Below the pieces are notes generated by a model, which made no database searches, was not told where the DNA came from, and saw only the letters and a program-made list of their open reading frames with translations. The position numbers and the translations under genes were made by a program. 64,000 nt of DNA, taken from assembly GCA_012295275.1 (NCBI GenBank), contig CM022675.1, positions 8,565,193 through 8,629,192 on the forward strand, written 5' to 3'. This document shows, in pieces, positions 1-12,529 of the stretch; positions within the stretch are counted from its first letter, which is position 1, and each line of letters starts with the position of its first letter. Source of the stretch: Chrysomallon squamiferum. Lineage: Eukaryota; Mollusca; Gastropoda; Neomphalida; Peltospiridae.

Positions 1-91
1 ACAGCAATAATTACTACAAAAACACCATTAATTTTTTTTCACACTATATATAATCATAAAACAAACAAGAAAAAACAAAATCGCAACTTAC

Positions 92-300
92 AGGTCGTCA
101 AAAACACATCGACACGTTTTGTTCGGCAATTTCAACTCAACAGCGACTACAGTCAGTCGAATCACCGAATCCCCAGGCTTTGTAGAATCACTCTCCTCGA
201 ATCGATTCCACTCTAATGAGACAATGATGTCCCCGTCTTACCTTTTGTTACCGAAACTAATCAGTTAAATAAAGAGACAGACAGCTTCTTCTGTCTGTTC
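92..300 (-). other. Possible noncoding first exon running off the left edge
   Basis: This is a non-repetitive, CpG-containing patch in otherwise AT-rich sequence. Read on the minus strand it ends in a good donor (GACGACCT|GTAAGTTG, boundary at 92), and a second donor-like GTAAGACG lies near 240. No long open frame is present, and the only short ATG frame stops after three codons, so it would be 5' UTR. The 300 boundary is only the edge of the higher-complexity sequence. The rest of the gene would lie left of the window. It could equally be plain unique sequence with a chance donor. Confidence 0.25.
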
Positions 301-415
301 GTTGGATTCGAGTGATAATCTAACAAGACGTTTTTGTTTTTCTTATTTTGTAACAAGTGTAAGTTAGTTTTATTTTATCAGGTTAACTGTTTTGTTTAAT
401 TTTGTTAATTTTCAT

Positions 416-417
<2 letters not shown>

Positions 418-453
<36 letters not shown>
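418..453 (+). repeat. Poly(T) tract
   Basis: An uninterrupted run of T of about 36 bases. Between 300 and 1060 the sequence is otherwise AT-rich with no gene visible. Confidence 0.9.
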
Positions 454-1069
454 CTATTTTTCTGATATGGTTAAATGAAGGTTAGCAAGACCAGTTGATT
501 ATTTTTTAACAAGATGTTAAATTTTTTTTTTTTTTATTGTAATTAAATATTTTTTTTCTATTAGTGTATATGAAAAGTAGTCATCTTTTTGTCATTTTTT
601 TTTTTTAATCTTAACCAGATAATTTCTTGTTTTTTTGTTTGGTTATATAAATAATAATTAAAATTTTGATTTTCTAAAAGTGAAAAAGAGTATTAGTAAT
701 CAGGATAATCAGAAATAAATGATTTTAAAATTACTTTCTGACACACTGAATAAATATCAATAATCTGTTAATAATTCATTAATCTCAGCCACATATTTCA
801 GTTTCTCTGCATGCAGTCTAAGACACTTTATTTCTTAACATAAAATAAATTAAAGTTAGTAATTCACTTGATGGTTTAATAATCAGAAACAAGACATACT
901 GGTTAGAGGTTAGTAGTTAAACATTTTGTTTCCTAATGTGATAAATTTTTGATTAGTGTTTCAGGTGAAAGTTTGCAAATCTGAACCACTATGTTAGGTT
1001 TTTGTTTAAAGTTTTTGTTCAATATGGAATTTTCTAAAAATATTGATATTGATGGACTGAACTAAGTAA

Positions 1070-1240
1070 TGGAATGATGGATGGTTGGATGAATACAAGA
1101 AAGAACAGATGGATGGATGGATGAATGGTTGGATGAATACAAGAAAACAGTAGATTTACTGGATGGATGGATGGATGGATGGATGGTTGGACAAACAGAA
1201 GAAAAAGTAGCTGGATGGATGGATTTAATGACTGATGAAA
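1070..1240 (+). repeat. GGAT-type tetranucleotide repeat
   Basis: Imperfect GGAT/GAAT units, interrupted by two copies of a longer segment (GGTTGGATGAATACAAGAAA), which indicates a compound tandem duplication. The minus-strand frame of Ile-His-Pro-Ser repeats across it is a product of the repeat, not a gene. Confidence 0.8.
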
Positions 1241-2084
1241 GATAAATGGAAAGACTGAAGGAGGAGATCAAAGGATTTAATGAGGAAACACATGAAACCT
1301 GGGTAAATGTTTAGATTAACAGCTTAATTAATTAAACAAAATACAACAGTCACAAACATCAAATAATTCTTTTTTTATCAACAAAGACTCTGTCTATGAA
1401 AAAAATCTTAAAACAAAACTTACATTCTCAGCTATAAACAAAAACATTTTCTTTTTTTTTCATTCAAAAATCCACAGAGACGCAAAACAGAAATGTCACT
1501 TTCTACAATCTTCACCTTTTCGCCAAACCCCGACACACACACACACACACACATCAAATCATTTCACCCCAAACTACATCCACTGCAGGGACATCGTCAT
1601 GGCCCTGCCTGTCATCATCATTGATTAGATGCAGTCCTCTGAGAGAAAAACAGAGCCACAGATTGGAGAAGGCAAACACATCTGTACTACACACACACAC
1701 AGAGAGAGAGTGAGAGTGAATGAATAATTTTACAAAAGAAATCATTTGCTTCATTTCCATGCTGTATTTTTGACTGATGTCCTCTTGAGAAAGGGGGAGA
1801 AAAAAGCGTTTAGTCAAACATGCAGTAATGGAGAGATGTCACTTGTGTTGCCCAGATTAGTGAAGGAATAAAAAATTATAAAAAGTAAAAGACTGATGCG
1901 AACCAGTGTTAAACTATTTTTTTTTTCAATTATTTAAATCCTTTGAAGAGATGACCTGACTATCATTACCTGCCAAAACACACAGGAATTCGGCTTGCTG
2001 TTAAATTTCTTATTTAATCTTGTCGATGTTTGAATCATTTCAACCATTTTCCTTAAAATAAAATAATAAAAATAATACTATCAA

Positions 2085-2400
2085 GAACTGAATCTTTGAC
2101 TGAGGGTTATTGGATCAATTCTCTCGAGTTTCCTCCTATTCCAAAAAAAAAAGTATATTTCCTGTTCCAGCCTTTGCTCCTGAAAAACATCCATTGCTAA
2201 GAACTGAGTTATTAAGAATCACTGGATCACTTCTCCTTAATCCAATCACCAAGGTTTTTTTTCCCAATCCAACTATATATATATATATATATATGTATTT
2301 CCAATTCCTGCCATTGTTCCATAAAAACTTCTATGTTAATGATCAGTTCTCTTTAATACACTCACAAAGATTTTTCCTGTTCTGAAAAGGTCTCTAAAAT
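2085..2400 (+). repeat. Degenerate tandem repeat, about 115-130 bp unit
   Basis: Three diverged copies can be lined up. Each has a GAACTGA(G/A)T-like segment, GGATCA(A/C)TTCTC, a T/A-rich spacer and a TTCCTGTTCCAGCC-like block followed by a CTCCTGAAAAACA-like end. The third copy carries a (TA)n expansion at 2275-2294. No coding potential is evident. Confidence 0.6.
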
Positions 2401-3223
2401 TGGTTTATCAAAGGTTGTGGTATAAATTATTTCAGTATAACATGATTTCAAAATCTTGTCATTCAAACCTCAACTATACCAGTACCATATTAATTTTAAC
2501 ATTAATTTAGGGTCTAAATATATGACCTCCATTCTTTTCATTATTTGTTTAAATATAATGACCGTAAAGAAAATTGGACATCATTATTTTCCTCCATTAT
2601 TCCCTAAGTGTTTTGAACTTAACAACACTATTATTATTTAAACCATATCAGGAAATTACCTTTGTCTCAGTTTTTCTTTTTTTCTTTCTTTCTTTTTGTT
2701 TTCATCAGGGTATCTTAACAGCATTATAGGCCCTGAAGGAAAGAAATGCAGTGAAAATATTTACTGATAAGCCACAGAATACATGGATTAGCACTGCCCC
2801 ATAGACCAGAGTGTCCATGCATTGCTTTTCATTCATTTTGCTTTTCATTACTAGCTGACCAGTGACATCATATTTTACTGGGTGATAAAATTTTACTTTT
2901 TCTTTGTTCCTGTTCTAACATAGTACTCCAGGATTACTGAGTTGGACACGTCAGTAATAATGAATATATATTTTTTTCCCCGTTCCAAACAAAAGTTTAA
3001 AAGTGATAAATATGAGAATATAGAATTTTATTTTCATTCTTATTTCTGTGGTATTTTTTTTTTTTTTTTTCTTTATTGACTTTCTGTTTTTCTGTTTCCT
3101 TTTTCACTTTATTTATCTCTTATTCAACTAAAAACACATTTTTTTCTTCTTTTTTTTCTATTTCTCTTTCATTCCCTTTCATTACCTTACCTGTTCTCTC
3201 TTTTTCTCTCTTTCTCTCTCTCA

Positions 3224-3225
<2 letters not shown>

Positions 3226-3310
<85 letters not shown>
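3226..3310 (+). repeat. (TC)n microsatellite
   Basis: About 85 bp of uninterrupted TC dinucleotides preceded by a T/C-rich imperfect lead-in from 3180. Confidence 0.95.
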
Positions 3311-3315
<5 letters not shown>

Positions 3316-3384
3316 TTAAACACAAAAAAAAAAACCTACATCCACTTTCTTACATCGATTTAACATAATAAAAATTCAAGCAAT

Positions 3385-3445
3385 AGGTGAGGACTGATCC
3401 AGCAACCTTCGGCACTGCAAGCCAACCTCGCTGCCATTAACTACA
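3385..3445 (-). mobile_element. tRNA-derived SINE fragment (decayed)
   Basis: On the minus strand an A-box-like TGGCAGCGAGGTTGG is followed about 20 bases later by CCGAAGGTTGCTGGATC, resembling the CGAAGGTTGCTGG(T)TCGA B-box region of metazoan tRNA-derived SINEs. The B box is damaged and no tail or target-site duplication is clear. Confidence 0.35.
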
Positions 3446-3839
3446 TCTAATAATCATCTGGCAACCCATACGGGAGGTTATGGACAAACACACAGCAGGG
3501 TAATTTAATAAACTGGCATCATGTCATATATACACATATATACATACACACAAGTGTTGATCATTAAGAAACATTTGGCTAGACACTGGATGCTGGCGAT
3601 GAGATACAGATAATACCAAGTCTGCTTTGACTTTTGATTATTTACTTTTACCGAGATAAGAGCTTATTTCGGCAATCCCAGAATGCATTTCAGCTGGCGT
3701 AATACTTTAATCAGAAGTGATCTCAGACTAGATAAACAGATATTACGACTGGATTGGATTCGGGGCACAAGTCTGGTCTTTTCCCCCCCGGAAAGTTTTG
3801 TTGAGTTATGTGATATCTCTGGCTATTTGGTCTGGGTTA

Positions 3840-4790
3840 GATTTTTAAAGGTAAAAAAAAATCTCAAAGGATATTAAATGATATTATATATATATATATT
3901 GATGGAGGTTTATTTTTTCACATTCCAATTTATCCTGCAGAAAAAATATAATTATATAATTATTATTTTAAAATATGTTGCTAATTTTTATTTTTTTTAT
4001 TTAAAATATATTGCTAATTTTTTTTATTTCTTTAAAATATATTGCTAAATTTTTTTTTTAATTCTGTAAAATATATTTCTATTTTTTGTTTTATTTCTTC
4101 AAAAAATATTGTGAATTTTTGTTATTTCTTTAAAATATATTGCTAATTTCTTTTTCTTTTTTTCTTTTATAGATGCTGTAAGAACAGTAATTGATAATAA
4201 ATTATTTTCTTTTTCCCATTCTCAAACTATGCTCCCCCCTGAAAAAAAATTATATAGTAATTTTTTAAAATCTACTATAAATTTATAAGTTTCTTCCTAT
4301 ATAAAAGGCTGTTGTGACATTAAATGATAATAAATACTGATGTTTTTTACCATTCTAAACTATATTGCAGAACAAAATTTAAGAAATTTCATTTCTTTTT
4401 TGCAATGTGGTGTAACATACACATATTAGCCCATTCAAGCCTACAAAAGTAAAATCTCAAAGGACTTTTGATATTCTTAAATAAAGATTTCTTTTAATGC
4501 TATTTGTCAATACATTTTGATGTTTCTCCCATTCTAAATTACACTCCATTTCTAACTGAATTAAAAACATTAATATTTTTTTTTGCTATCTGGATATAAA
4601 GTTGTTTTTTCTAACAAACTCAATTATTTTTGGTGATACAAATGTAAATCCTCAAGGACTGTTTCGTAACCTTATGAACAGAATAGTTTTTACATGTTCT
4701 CGTTAAAATTGATGTTTTTGCCCATTCCAAACTATAATGCAGAACAAAAAATTAACAGTGCGAATGCACTATTAAATAATTGTTATTGTA
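3840..4790 (+). repeat. Degenerate long-period tandem repeat (about 130-190 bp spacing)
   Basis: A block of the form GATGTTTTTCCCATTCCAAACTATA followed by TGCAGAACAAAA recurs near 3905, 4200, 4345, 4520 and 4705. A second block (AAATCTCAAAGGA) recurs near 3862, 4452 and 4645. Copies are strongly diverged and spacing is irregular. The whole interval appears to be an old tandem array. Confidence 0.55.
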
Positions 4791-4799
4791 AACTAAATA

Positions 4800-5430
4800 A
4801 CAGAAGATGGACAGAGAGTGAGAAGTAATGAGAAGGAAAGAAAAGACAGAGGAAGGAAAGATAGTAAAAATAAAGCAAAATAAGCCTGAGATGTGAAAAT
4901 AATTTTATATTAATTAAGATAAAGAGTGAGAAACTGAGACAGAGAAAAAGAGAGAGAGAAAAGAAAAAGAGAAAGAGAGACAGAAAAAAACAGAGAAAAG
5001 AGAAAGAGAGACAGAAAGAGAGACAGAAAGAAAACACAAAGACAGTGAAAGAGACAGAAAAAAAGAAACACAAAAAATATCAGAGACAGCTAAAGAAGAG
5101 AAAAAGAGACAAATAGGTACAGAGAAAAGAAAAAAGAAAGTGACAGAAAGAAAAGAAAAAAAAAGAAAGAGAGAGAAAAGAAGGAGAAGAGTGAGACAGA
5201 AAGAAAAAAGAATAAAAAAGAGAAAAGAAAAAATAAGACAGAGAAAAGAATGAACAGAGAGATAGAAAGAAAAAATGAAAATGACAGAGAAAAGAAAGAA
5301 GAGAGAGATAGACAGAAAAGAAAAAGAGAAAGAGACTAAAGAAAAAAGAAAGACAGACAGAGACATACAAAAAAAACAAAGACAGACTAAGAGATACAAA
5401 AAAACAAAGAGAGAGAGAGAGAGAGCTTGA
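4800..5430 (+). repeat. Purine-only tract (GA-rich, imperfect)
   Basis: More than 600 bases with almost no pyrimidines except scattered C in GACAGA units. The long minus-strand frames rich in Ser, Leu and Phe are a consequence of this composition and are not genes. Confidence 0.85.
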
Positions 5431-5445
5431 AGAAGAAACAAACTG

Positions 5446-5617
5446 GACTTTCTATTACGACTTGTTCTTTCTATTACAACTTGTTCTTTCTGTTACAACT
5501 TGTTCTTTCTGTTACAACTTGTTCTTTCTGTTACAACTTGTTCTTTCTGTTACAACTTGTTCTTTCTGTTACAACTTGTTCTTTCTATTACAACTTGTTC
5601 TTTCTATTACAACTTGT
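5446..5617 (+). repeat. 19-bp minisatellite, nine copies
   Basis: Nine head-to-tail copies of TTCTTTCTGTTACAACTTG. The outer copies carry CTATTA instead of CTGTTA and the first has TTACGA, so homogenisation is strongest in the centre. Because 19 is not a multiple of three, all frames read through it, which creates spurious open frames. Confidence 0.95.
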
Positions 5618-5957
5618 TCTGACTTGAAGGATGTAATTCCACTCAAATCTCCAGTGTCACAGTATTTGACAATAAATATTTAAATGTCAGATCTCTCCAG
5701 TGTATGAAACACTCAGCAGAAACTGATTTTCGTTTTCTTTTTTCTTCACATTCGTGAAATCTGTGAAGCCTTTTGCCTCTTGAGGAGAGCAAAGTTTAGG
5801 CTTGTTTTCAAAGGGCAGTGTTCAAATGTCAATGAAATGAGCAAAAAGCTGAGAATATTTGCATTTAAATGAGGCCACTGTGGAGTTGTTAGATGACAGT
5901 TTGCATCTGAGCTGAGATTTCTCTGAAAATAAGACAGCTAAAGAGTTCCGCAGAGCT
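5618..5957. other. Unique sequence without recognised gene
   Basis: This interval is higher in complexity than its surroundings. It contains an octamer-like ATTTGCAT near 5860 and several short open frames, but no splice-bounded coding pattern I can support. Confidence 0.5.
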
Positions 5958-6012
<55 letters not shown>

Positions 6013-6034
6013 ATGAGGGAGAGAGAGAGAGGGA

Positions 6035-6112
<78 letters not shown>
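5958..6112 (+). repeat. (GA)n microsatellite with central interruption
   Basis: Two long (GA)n blocks are separated by a GGGGATGAGGG-type interruption near 6009-6040. Imperfect purine-rich sequence continues to about 6350. Confidence 0.95.
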
Positions 6113-6113
<1 letters not shown>

Positions 6114-6619
6114 ACAGGGTAAGATAATGAAAGGAGTAAGAGAAAGAAATAGAAAGACAAAAAAGAAAAAATATACTTTGCTGAATGAGAAAAAGAGAGA
6201 GAGAATAAGTTACATACAGAAAGAAAGAGAAAATGATAGAAAAAGTTAGAGAAACAGACTGAAAAAAAGAGAGAATGTGAATAAGATAGAGAAAGATAAA
6301 GAATGAAAGAAAAAGAATGAGAGAATAAATCAGAAAAAGAGAGAACAAGAAACAGTCAGAACAGTTATAAATAAAACGTAACGAATATAAAAATAAAATA
6401 AAAAATACAATTTCTTTTTCCAATATATATAAAAATGAAACTTAATTATCCATCATAGGAATAAAAAAAATTAATAATAAATTTACTTACCTCATACACA
6501 GAAATCAATCCACAATATTTTTTAATAACAAAAAGTTATTTTTTTCTGCTATTCAAATCCTTTATAACAGTAATTATATCCTTTTCACCTTTCAAAACAT
6601 CAGTTAATTCAAATTTCTT

Positions 6620-8360
6620 TCATTATTTTTTATTATTATTTTCTATTATTTTTTATTATTTTTTATTATTATTATTATTATCATGTATGGATCTTCACCT
6701 TAAGGAAAAACATAAAAATATTTGATCCTAATCTGACTAGTGATGCATGTCTAATAGGAAAGGAAATAAAAAACATCAAAAAAAAAAATGACAAACATAA
6801 TTAACACATGTCTCACCCAAAAAATTTAATAAAAATCAAGAAAAAAATCAATGATGACACTGAAGATGTACACAGTGTTGTAGTAGTAGTAGTCGACAGT
6901 GTAATAATTAGAGAGAATGTTGATTATGAAAAACACATGTTAGCATTACTATTCAGGCTCTGTTGGTCGCAGGCTAGGCCAAGTAACAGTTACTTCTCTG
7001 ATCTAGCCTGATGAAATTGTGGACATTACCAAGCATCTTTAGAAAATGTTCTAAACGCATTGACATAAGTGTTGATTAATTATTAATGGATTGACTGGTA
7101 ATAATGATGATGATGATGATGATGACAATGATGATGATTATGATGGTGATGGTAATGAGATAATGATGATGGTGTTTATGATATTTAGAACAAAAGCGTT
7201 GTTGTTGTTAGGGTGTTACCATTATTGTTGCTGCTACTGCAATTATTATTATTGTTGTTGTTGTTGTTGTTGTTGTTATTGATGTTATTGCTGCTGTTGT
7301 TATGAACAGGAATATTATTATACATTATGTCCTCTACTCCATAAAAAATAATTATTATTAGAATATATTTCAAGAAAATAAATAAATAAGAGTGAAAGAA
7401 ATGATAAAAATAAGAGAGAATGAAGAAATGGGTGTGACAGAAAATAAAAATGAAAAATGAAAAATGAAAAAAATAAAACACTCATATAATTAACCATACG
7501 TCTGTGAAAAAGAGAGAGACAGACATAAAGAGAAAGTAAGCCAGAGGGAGAGACACAGACAGAGACAAAGACAACAGACAAAGACAGACATAAAGAGAAA
7601 GTAAGCAACACAGACAGAGACAAAGACAGACACAGACACAGACACAGACACCAGACACAGACAAAAAGAACAAAAATATAAAGAAATACACACACACTCA
7701 CACAGACACTTGTTAAATAAAAAAACAATCAGCAAATCATTCACCAGGCTAGACTGATACTTGCATCGCGTTCAGCGTAACAAGTTCGGTGTGAAGACAG
7801 ACTCCCTTTAAATATCTCGCCAAATGTGCCGTGAAATCTGCTAAATGCACCGCGATGACGTGAATGGGTTTGTTAAAGGCACCGACTCAGATTAACTGAT
7901 CTATTAAAGGCACCATGTCAAGGAGACATGCATGAACAGCAGAAGGGTTTGTTTCCAAAGAAATCAGTAATTATTTTCAAACGCAGTGGCTGAGAATCAG
8001 AGAAAGAAGGAATAAAAAAAAAAAAAAAGGGAATGTTTAGATCTGTAGGATTGAGGAGGGCGGGTGTTTTATAAAACTGTGTTCTGTGAAAAGTGTTTAG
8101 TAATCTAAGAATGTTTGTTACTGGGGGGGAATGGATAACTGAAGGAGTATGGAATTGTCTGTTGCTTGCTGTAATTGAGGAATTGTCGTAACGGTTTCTA
8201 ATTCAAGACGATGATGCGAAAAACAAGTCTAAATAGTAGCTACAGAGAGAGTCAGATGTACTAAAACCCATCTTAAAGCAAAGTGTGGTATGGCAAGACA
8301 GTGCAGACAACTGTACCAGGTTACCAAGACCACCATAACTACTTAACCAACTTGCAAAAC
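6620..8360. other. Gene-poor stretch: trinucleotide repeats, GACA-rich tract, unique patch
   Basis: Contains (ATT)n at 6650-6682, (GAT)n at 7105-7140, (TTG)n near 7250-7277 and an imperfect AGACA-rich purine tract at 7500-7700. A unique CpG-containing patch lies at 7740-7930, in which (T)TAAAGGCACC-like words recur at about 7829, 7870 and 7901. I see no coding exon. Confidence 0.6.
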
Positions 8361-8689
8361 TTTAATTTGTGCACAGCTATTAATTGATTCAGTAAAGAAT
8401 TACTGAATTTTTTTTTTTTTTTTTACTTTTGATAAGATAACTTAATATATATGTTGTTTGCAAGAGCCAAACATGCAAGTATTGCTACTGAAAATAAATA
8501 AATTAATTTTAACTACTAGAAACTTGAAAAAAAAAGACAGTTAATAAATGTTTCTAACTCAAAAGTAGTACAGAAATGGGACAAAAATGTTCAGGAAATA
8601 GCATCTTCCTGAATAACACAACTGTTCAGAAGAGATAAATTTAATTTAGACATTTATAATTTTAATGATATTTGTCAGCTGACATGCTA

Positions 8690-9200
8690 ATGAAATTGCA
8701 CTTGAGCACACTGTGTTAACTAGATTTATATTTTGCACAGCAATTAAATTACTTTAAAAGATGAAATTAAATTATAATAAAAATAACATCCTTATTAACA
8801 CATTGGAATATTTTTAATACTAAAACCCCATAAAAAAAAAAAAAAAAATGCCCTTTCATCACGTTAATACTTGGTATAGAAATTAAATTAATTTGTTCAT
8901 CAAATAAAATTATAACAAAAATACATTGTTGTATTTTATTAATACACTGCAGTATTTGTAAAACAGAAACTCCATCAAAAAATGCATCCTTTCATTTTAT
9001 TAATGTTTGATGCTGTAATTAAATTGCTTTCAAAGTAAAAATTGAGTTTAACAAAAACACACTTGTCACGTTTAAATAATACACATAATATTTTTAAAAC
9101 TGAAATTTCGTTAAATTGCTTCATTTTATTAATGTTTGTTAGGAAGAGTATTTATGTAAAAAAAAAAATACTTTATCAAAAAGATTTTACTTTTAACAGA
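8690..9200 (+). repeat. Degenerate tandem repeat, about 137-bp unit
   Basis: The word (G/T)(C/A)AATTAAATT(A/G)CTTT recurs near 8740, 8878 and 9014, giving spacings of about 138 and 136. Between them the same order repeats: ACAAAAACA(C), a TTAATACA(C)-like block, a TATTTTTAAAACTGAAA-like block and TTCATTTTATTAATGTTTG. Confidence 0.65.
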
Positions 9201-9299
9201 AAAATTCATTGTTTTATTTCAATAAAGTTTGTTTCAAAGAACATCACACAGATTAAATTAGAATTCTGTAAAAGATAGTTTTAAATGTATACACAAGTG

Positions 9300-9625
9300 A
9301 AATTACATTCAACAATAAATAAACAAACAAATAAATTAATATTTAAGTAAATAAGTAAATAAATAAATAAGTAAATAAGTAAGTAAGTAAATTAAGTAAA
9401 TAAGTAAATAGAATAATAAATAAATAAAATAAATAAATATTTAAGTAAATAAAAAATAAGTAAATAGAATAATAAAAATAAAATTCAAATAAATAAATAA
9501 ATAAAATAAATAAATTTAAATAAATAAATAAATAAAATAAATAAATAAATAAAAATAAAAATGTAAGTAAGTAAGTAAATAAGTAAGTATGTAAATAAAT
9601 AAAATATATAAATAAATAAAAAAAA
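9300..9625 (+). repeat. AAAT / GTAA tetranucleotide repeat field
   Basis: More than 300 bases of interleaved AAATA and GTAA units. No gene. Confidence 0.9.
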
Positions 9626-9894
9626 TATTTCTAAAGTATACTAGTATTTTATTCTTGTGCATAACACAACCCTTTCCTAATAATAAAGAATACAGGCTAA
9701 ACAAAATGGTTGCAGAGGTACTGAAAAGGCCAGGCTATGTTTAAATAATACAAATGTATTGCACATGTTCTACATAGTGTTTGCCAGTTCCAGAAGCTCC
9801 ATGGACTCCATCCAGCTCCAGTTGTTTTACTTACAGGAAAGATAATTAATTAGACAGTGAAACAAATATCTGATACCATTAGTTACAACCTGTT

Positions 9895-9959
9895 GTTATT
9901 TATTTATTTATTTTTTTTTTATTTATTTATTTATTATTATTTATTATTATTATTATTTA

Positions 9960-9990
<31 letters not shown>

Positions 9991-10250
9991 GTTGTTGTTG
10001 TTACTACTACTACTACTACTACTACTTTATTAACATTGTTGTTATTTTTGTTATTGGTATTATTTTTACAATTATTATTAATGCTGTTGTTGTTGTTGTT
10101 GTTGTTGTTGTTGGTAGTAGTAGTAGTATTATATCATCATTATTATTATCACTATTGCTATTACTATTATTACTAATATTATTATATTGTTATTATTATT
10201 TTTACTATTATTGCAATTACTTTTAGGATTGTTATTGTTGCTGTTGTCAT
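9895..10250 (+). repeat. Compound trinucleotide field (ATT, GTT, TAC, TAG)
   Basis: Successive blocks of (TTA)n, (TTG)n, (TAC)n, (TTG)n, (TAG)n and then imperfect ATT/ACT. The switch between different trinucleotides within one tract suggests repeated slippage plus point mutation. Confidence 0.9.
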
Positions 10251-10574
10251 TCTTACAACTAAAAGAACATTTCCTTTATAAAACATACACAGGTAAGTTA
10301 CTGACTACAGGTAAAAATCACATATAATCTACTATGATATTTACAAGACATAATTAAACATAGATAAAATATCAATTAAATAAAACAACAACATTACAAC
10401 TTTAACCATTAACAGTAATCAACCATGACATATACAAGTAAATTATTAGTTAAAAATACTGTTTAAAACTTACCTTTACAAAACACACAGTTCAGGTATG
10501 TTAACGAGTACAGGTATAAATCTCACACAGATTGAACAAGACAATACTGACAGAGTGTAAGATATACTTGATAG

Positions 10575-10745
10575 TACACCGTGTACATATCTGTGTTTTT
10601 ACATGCTTCATGTCTTTTTCTTTTGTGTTTCATTTATCTCTAATTGTTTTCGTGTTATGTGTCATTGGTTCTTTTGTGTTTCATGCATTATCATTGGTTC
10701 TTTTATGTGTATCGTGAGTTCTCATTGGTTCTTTTGTGTTAAGTT
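10575..10745 (+). repeat. Minisatellite, about 30-bp unit
   Basis: Four to five diverged copies of a TTCTTTTGTGTTTCAT / CTCATTGG unit. The small open frame across it is repeat-derived. Confidence 0.6.
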
Positions 10746-10749
10746 ATTT

Positions 10750-11940
10750 TAAGGACACTTTGACACAAGTTTAGTCCTGTCTTTTAAAAAAAGAAATTTC
10801 AGTTAACAACAGAAGCAATTTTTAATGGTGAATTAGGCTGACATTGGTTTTTCCTAGTGTATTTTTAAACTGTGAATTTTCCAAAATTATTTTTTAAAAG
10901 TGAATTGTTTTTAATTCTCTTACTTTGAAATGTTTTGAAAATTTCATTAATGTTCTTTCATCTTCATACTTTTTTTTAGAATTTTATTTACTTTAATTTT
11001 GAAATGTTTTAAATTGTTGCTATTATAGTCTTCCAATTGTTTTAAATATTAAATATTTCACTTTAAATATAAATAACATTTCAAATTTTATATTTTATAT
11101 TAAAAACTTTATTAATATAAATTTGCCTTGCTTGTTACTTAAAACTCTTTTAATGGTATTAAAAATCATAATAATAATAATAATTTACAAAAACATTTTT
11201 TCAATAAGTTAAGTTTTCCACAGTATTTTTTTATTATTATTTCATTTTTATTAATTTTTTAATTTTAAATTATTTATTTAAATTTCAAGACTATACTTTT
11301 GAAATTGGGTTCAAATCTAGTCATATTCAAATTTCTTTAATTTCTAAAAGAAAGTATAATTAATATTTAAATGATTCAAATAAACCAACTCATTTTCATA
11401 ATTATTTAAATTTTTCTTGACTGCATTTTAAAAAATTTTGAATTTATATATTTCATCTTTAAAATGCTTTGGATACCAAAAATATTATTTTTATTATACC
11501 AAGCTTAAGCATGCTTAAAAAAAAATACAGAAAAATAAATATAATTTTCCTGAATATTTTTATTTCAAGCATCATTTAAATTTTTATTTTATTTTTAACA
11601 TACATAAATCCTTTATCTTGTATTTTAAATTTATTTTAATATTCTTAAAGATGTTCTTTATTTTCTATTTATAATAATAAAATTAAAAATTCCCCAAATT
11701 ACATTTATAAATAATTTAAAATTTAAACAAATGTAAAATTTCCTAAAGTTTCAATCTGTGAACCTTTTAAAACCTTCCTATATTAAATGAACAAAATGAG
11801 GCTCTGTCTGTATGTCTGTCTTTCTGTCTGTCAGTCTATGAATATTCAGGTTTAAGCAAAACTGTTACAGTTTATGGTAAATGAACTTTATTTATTCATT
11901 CATCTGGGACTAATTTAATTTATCTGGTATCACAGTTTTA
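10750..11940. other. AT-rich stretch with no recognised feature
   Basis: Extremely AT-rich, largely T-run and A-run sequence without splice-bounded open frames or clear tandem structure. Confidence 0.5.
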
Positions 11941-12134
11941 GCTAACCATTTATTATTATTATTATTATTATGATTATTATTACTATTATTATTAATCAAC
12001 TATTTCTAATAATACAATATTTCCTTTAAATAATACTAATACTAAATAAATAAATAAATAAATAATTAGTTTAATGATTATGTCAAAGAAAGCAATTATT
12101 GTAAGTTATCTAAACAGTATTAGAAATAACAGAA

Positions 12135-12400
12135 GTAGAAGAAGTAGTTGTAGCAATAGTAGCAGTAGTAGTAGTAGTAGTAGTAGTAGTAGTTGTTGTA
12201 GTAGTGGTGAAAGTAGTAGGATTAATATTAGAAATGGTAGCAGTAATAATAGTGGTGATAGGTTTAGCTGTAGAAGTAGTAGTAGTAGTAGTAGTAGCAG
12301 CAGCAGCAGCAGCAATGGGACTGTTAGTGTACGTAATATACAGTAGTGGTGATAACAAAGTAGTAGTAGTTGTAGTAGTAATCGTTGATGTTGTTGCATG
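12135..12400 (+). repeat. (AGT)n/(AGC)n trinucleotide field
   Basis: Blocks of AGT, AGC and TAG units give open frames on both strands (poly-Ser one way, poly-Leu or poly-Thr the other). This symmetry is what a triplet microsatellite produces, so I do not treat it as coding. Confidence 0.9.
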
Positions 12401-12466
12401 AATAGCAATAGCAGATATAGTAGTATTGTTTGAGGTTGTAGTAGCTGTAGTAAAAGTTCACGTTAC

Positions 12467-12529
12467 CTGCATCAGGATCATTATAATATCACACACGTAA
12501 TGCGCGACGTCTTCTTTTAACAACGTCAT
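12467..12529 (-). CDS. Possible first coding exon of an unidentified minus-strand gene
   Basis: In a locally CpG-rich patch the minus strand has an ATG at 12529, then 21 in-frame codons beginning MTLLKEDVAHYV and ending ILMQ, then a consensus donor CAG|GTAACG at 12467. The codons are mixed in composition, unlike the surrounding repeats. Upstream minus-strand sequence to about 13.05 kb is also CpG-richer, as a promoter might be. I do not recognise the peptide and found no convincing downstream exon. A 21-codon frame can arise by chance, so this is a weak call. Confidence 0.25.

Noticed and set aside
1553-1664. Minus-strand frame GLHLINDDDRQGHDD then VPAVDVVWGEMI after a good acceptor
   Set aside because: Attractive as a last exon, but the other strand is also open, no partner exon was found and I do not recognise the peptide.
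3683-3877. Plus-strand 64-codon frame
   Set aside because: No homology recognised, no promoter or splice signals, and the end is repeat sequence.
11300-11320. GGGTTCAAATC B-box word
   Set aside because: No A box upstream; isolated match in AT-rich DNA.
12074-12408. Poly-Ser, poly-Leu and poly-Thr open frames on both strands
   Set aside because: All arise from one AGT/AGC triplet microsatellite; no splice context or conserved domain.
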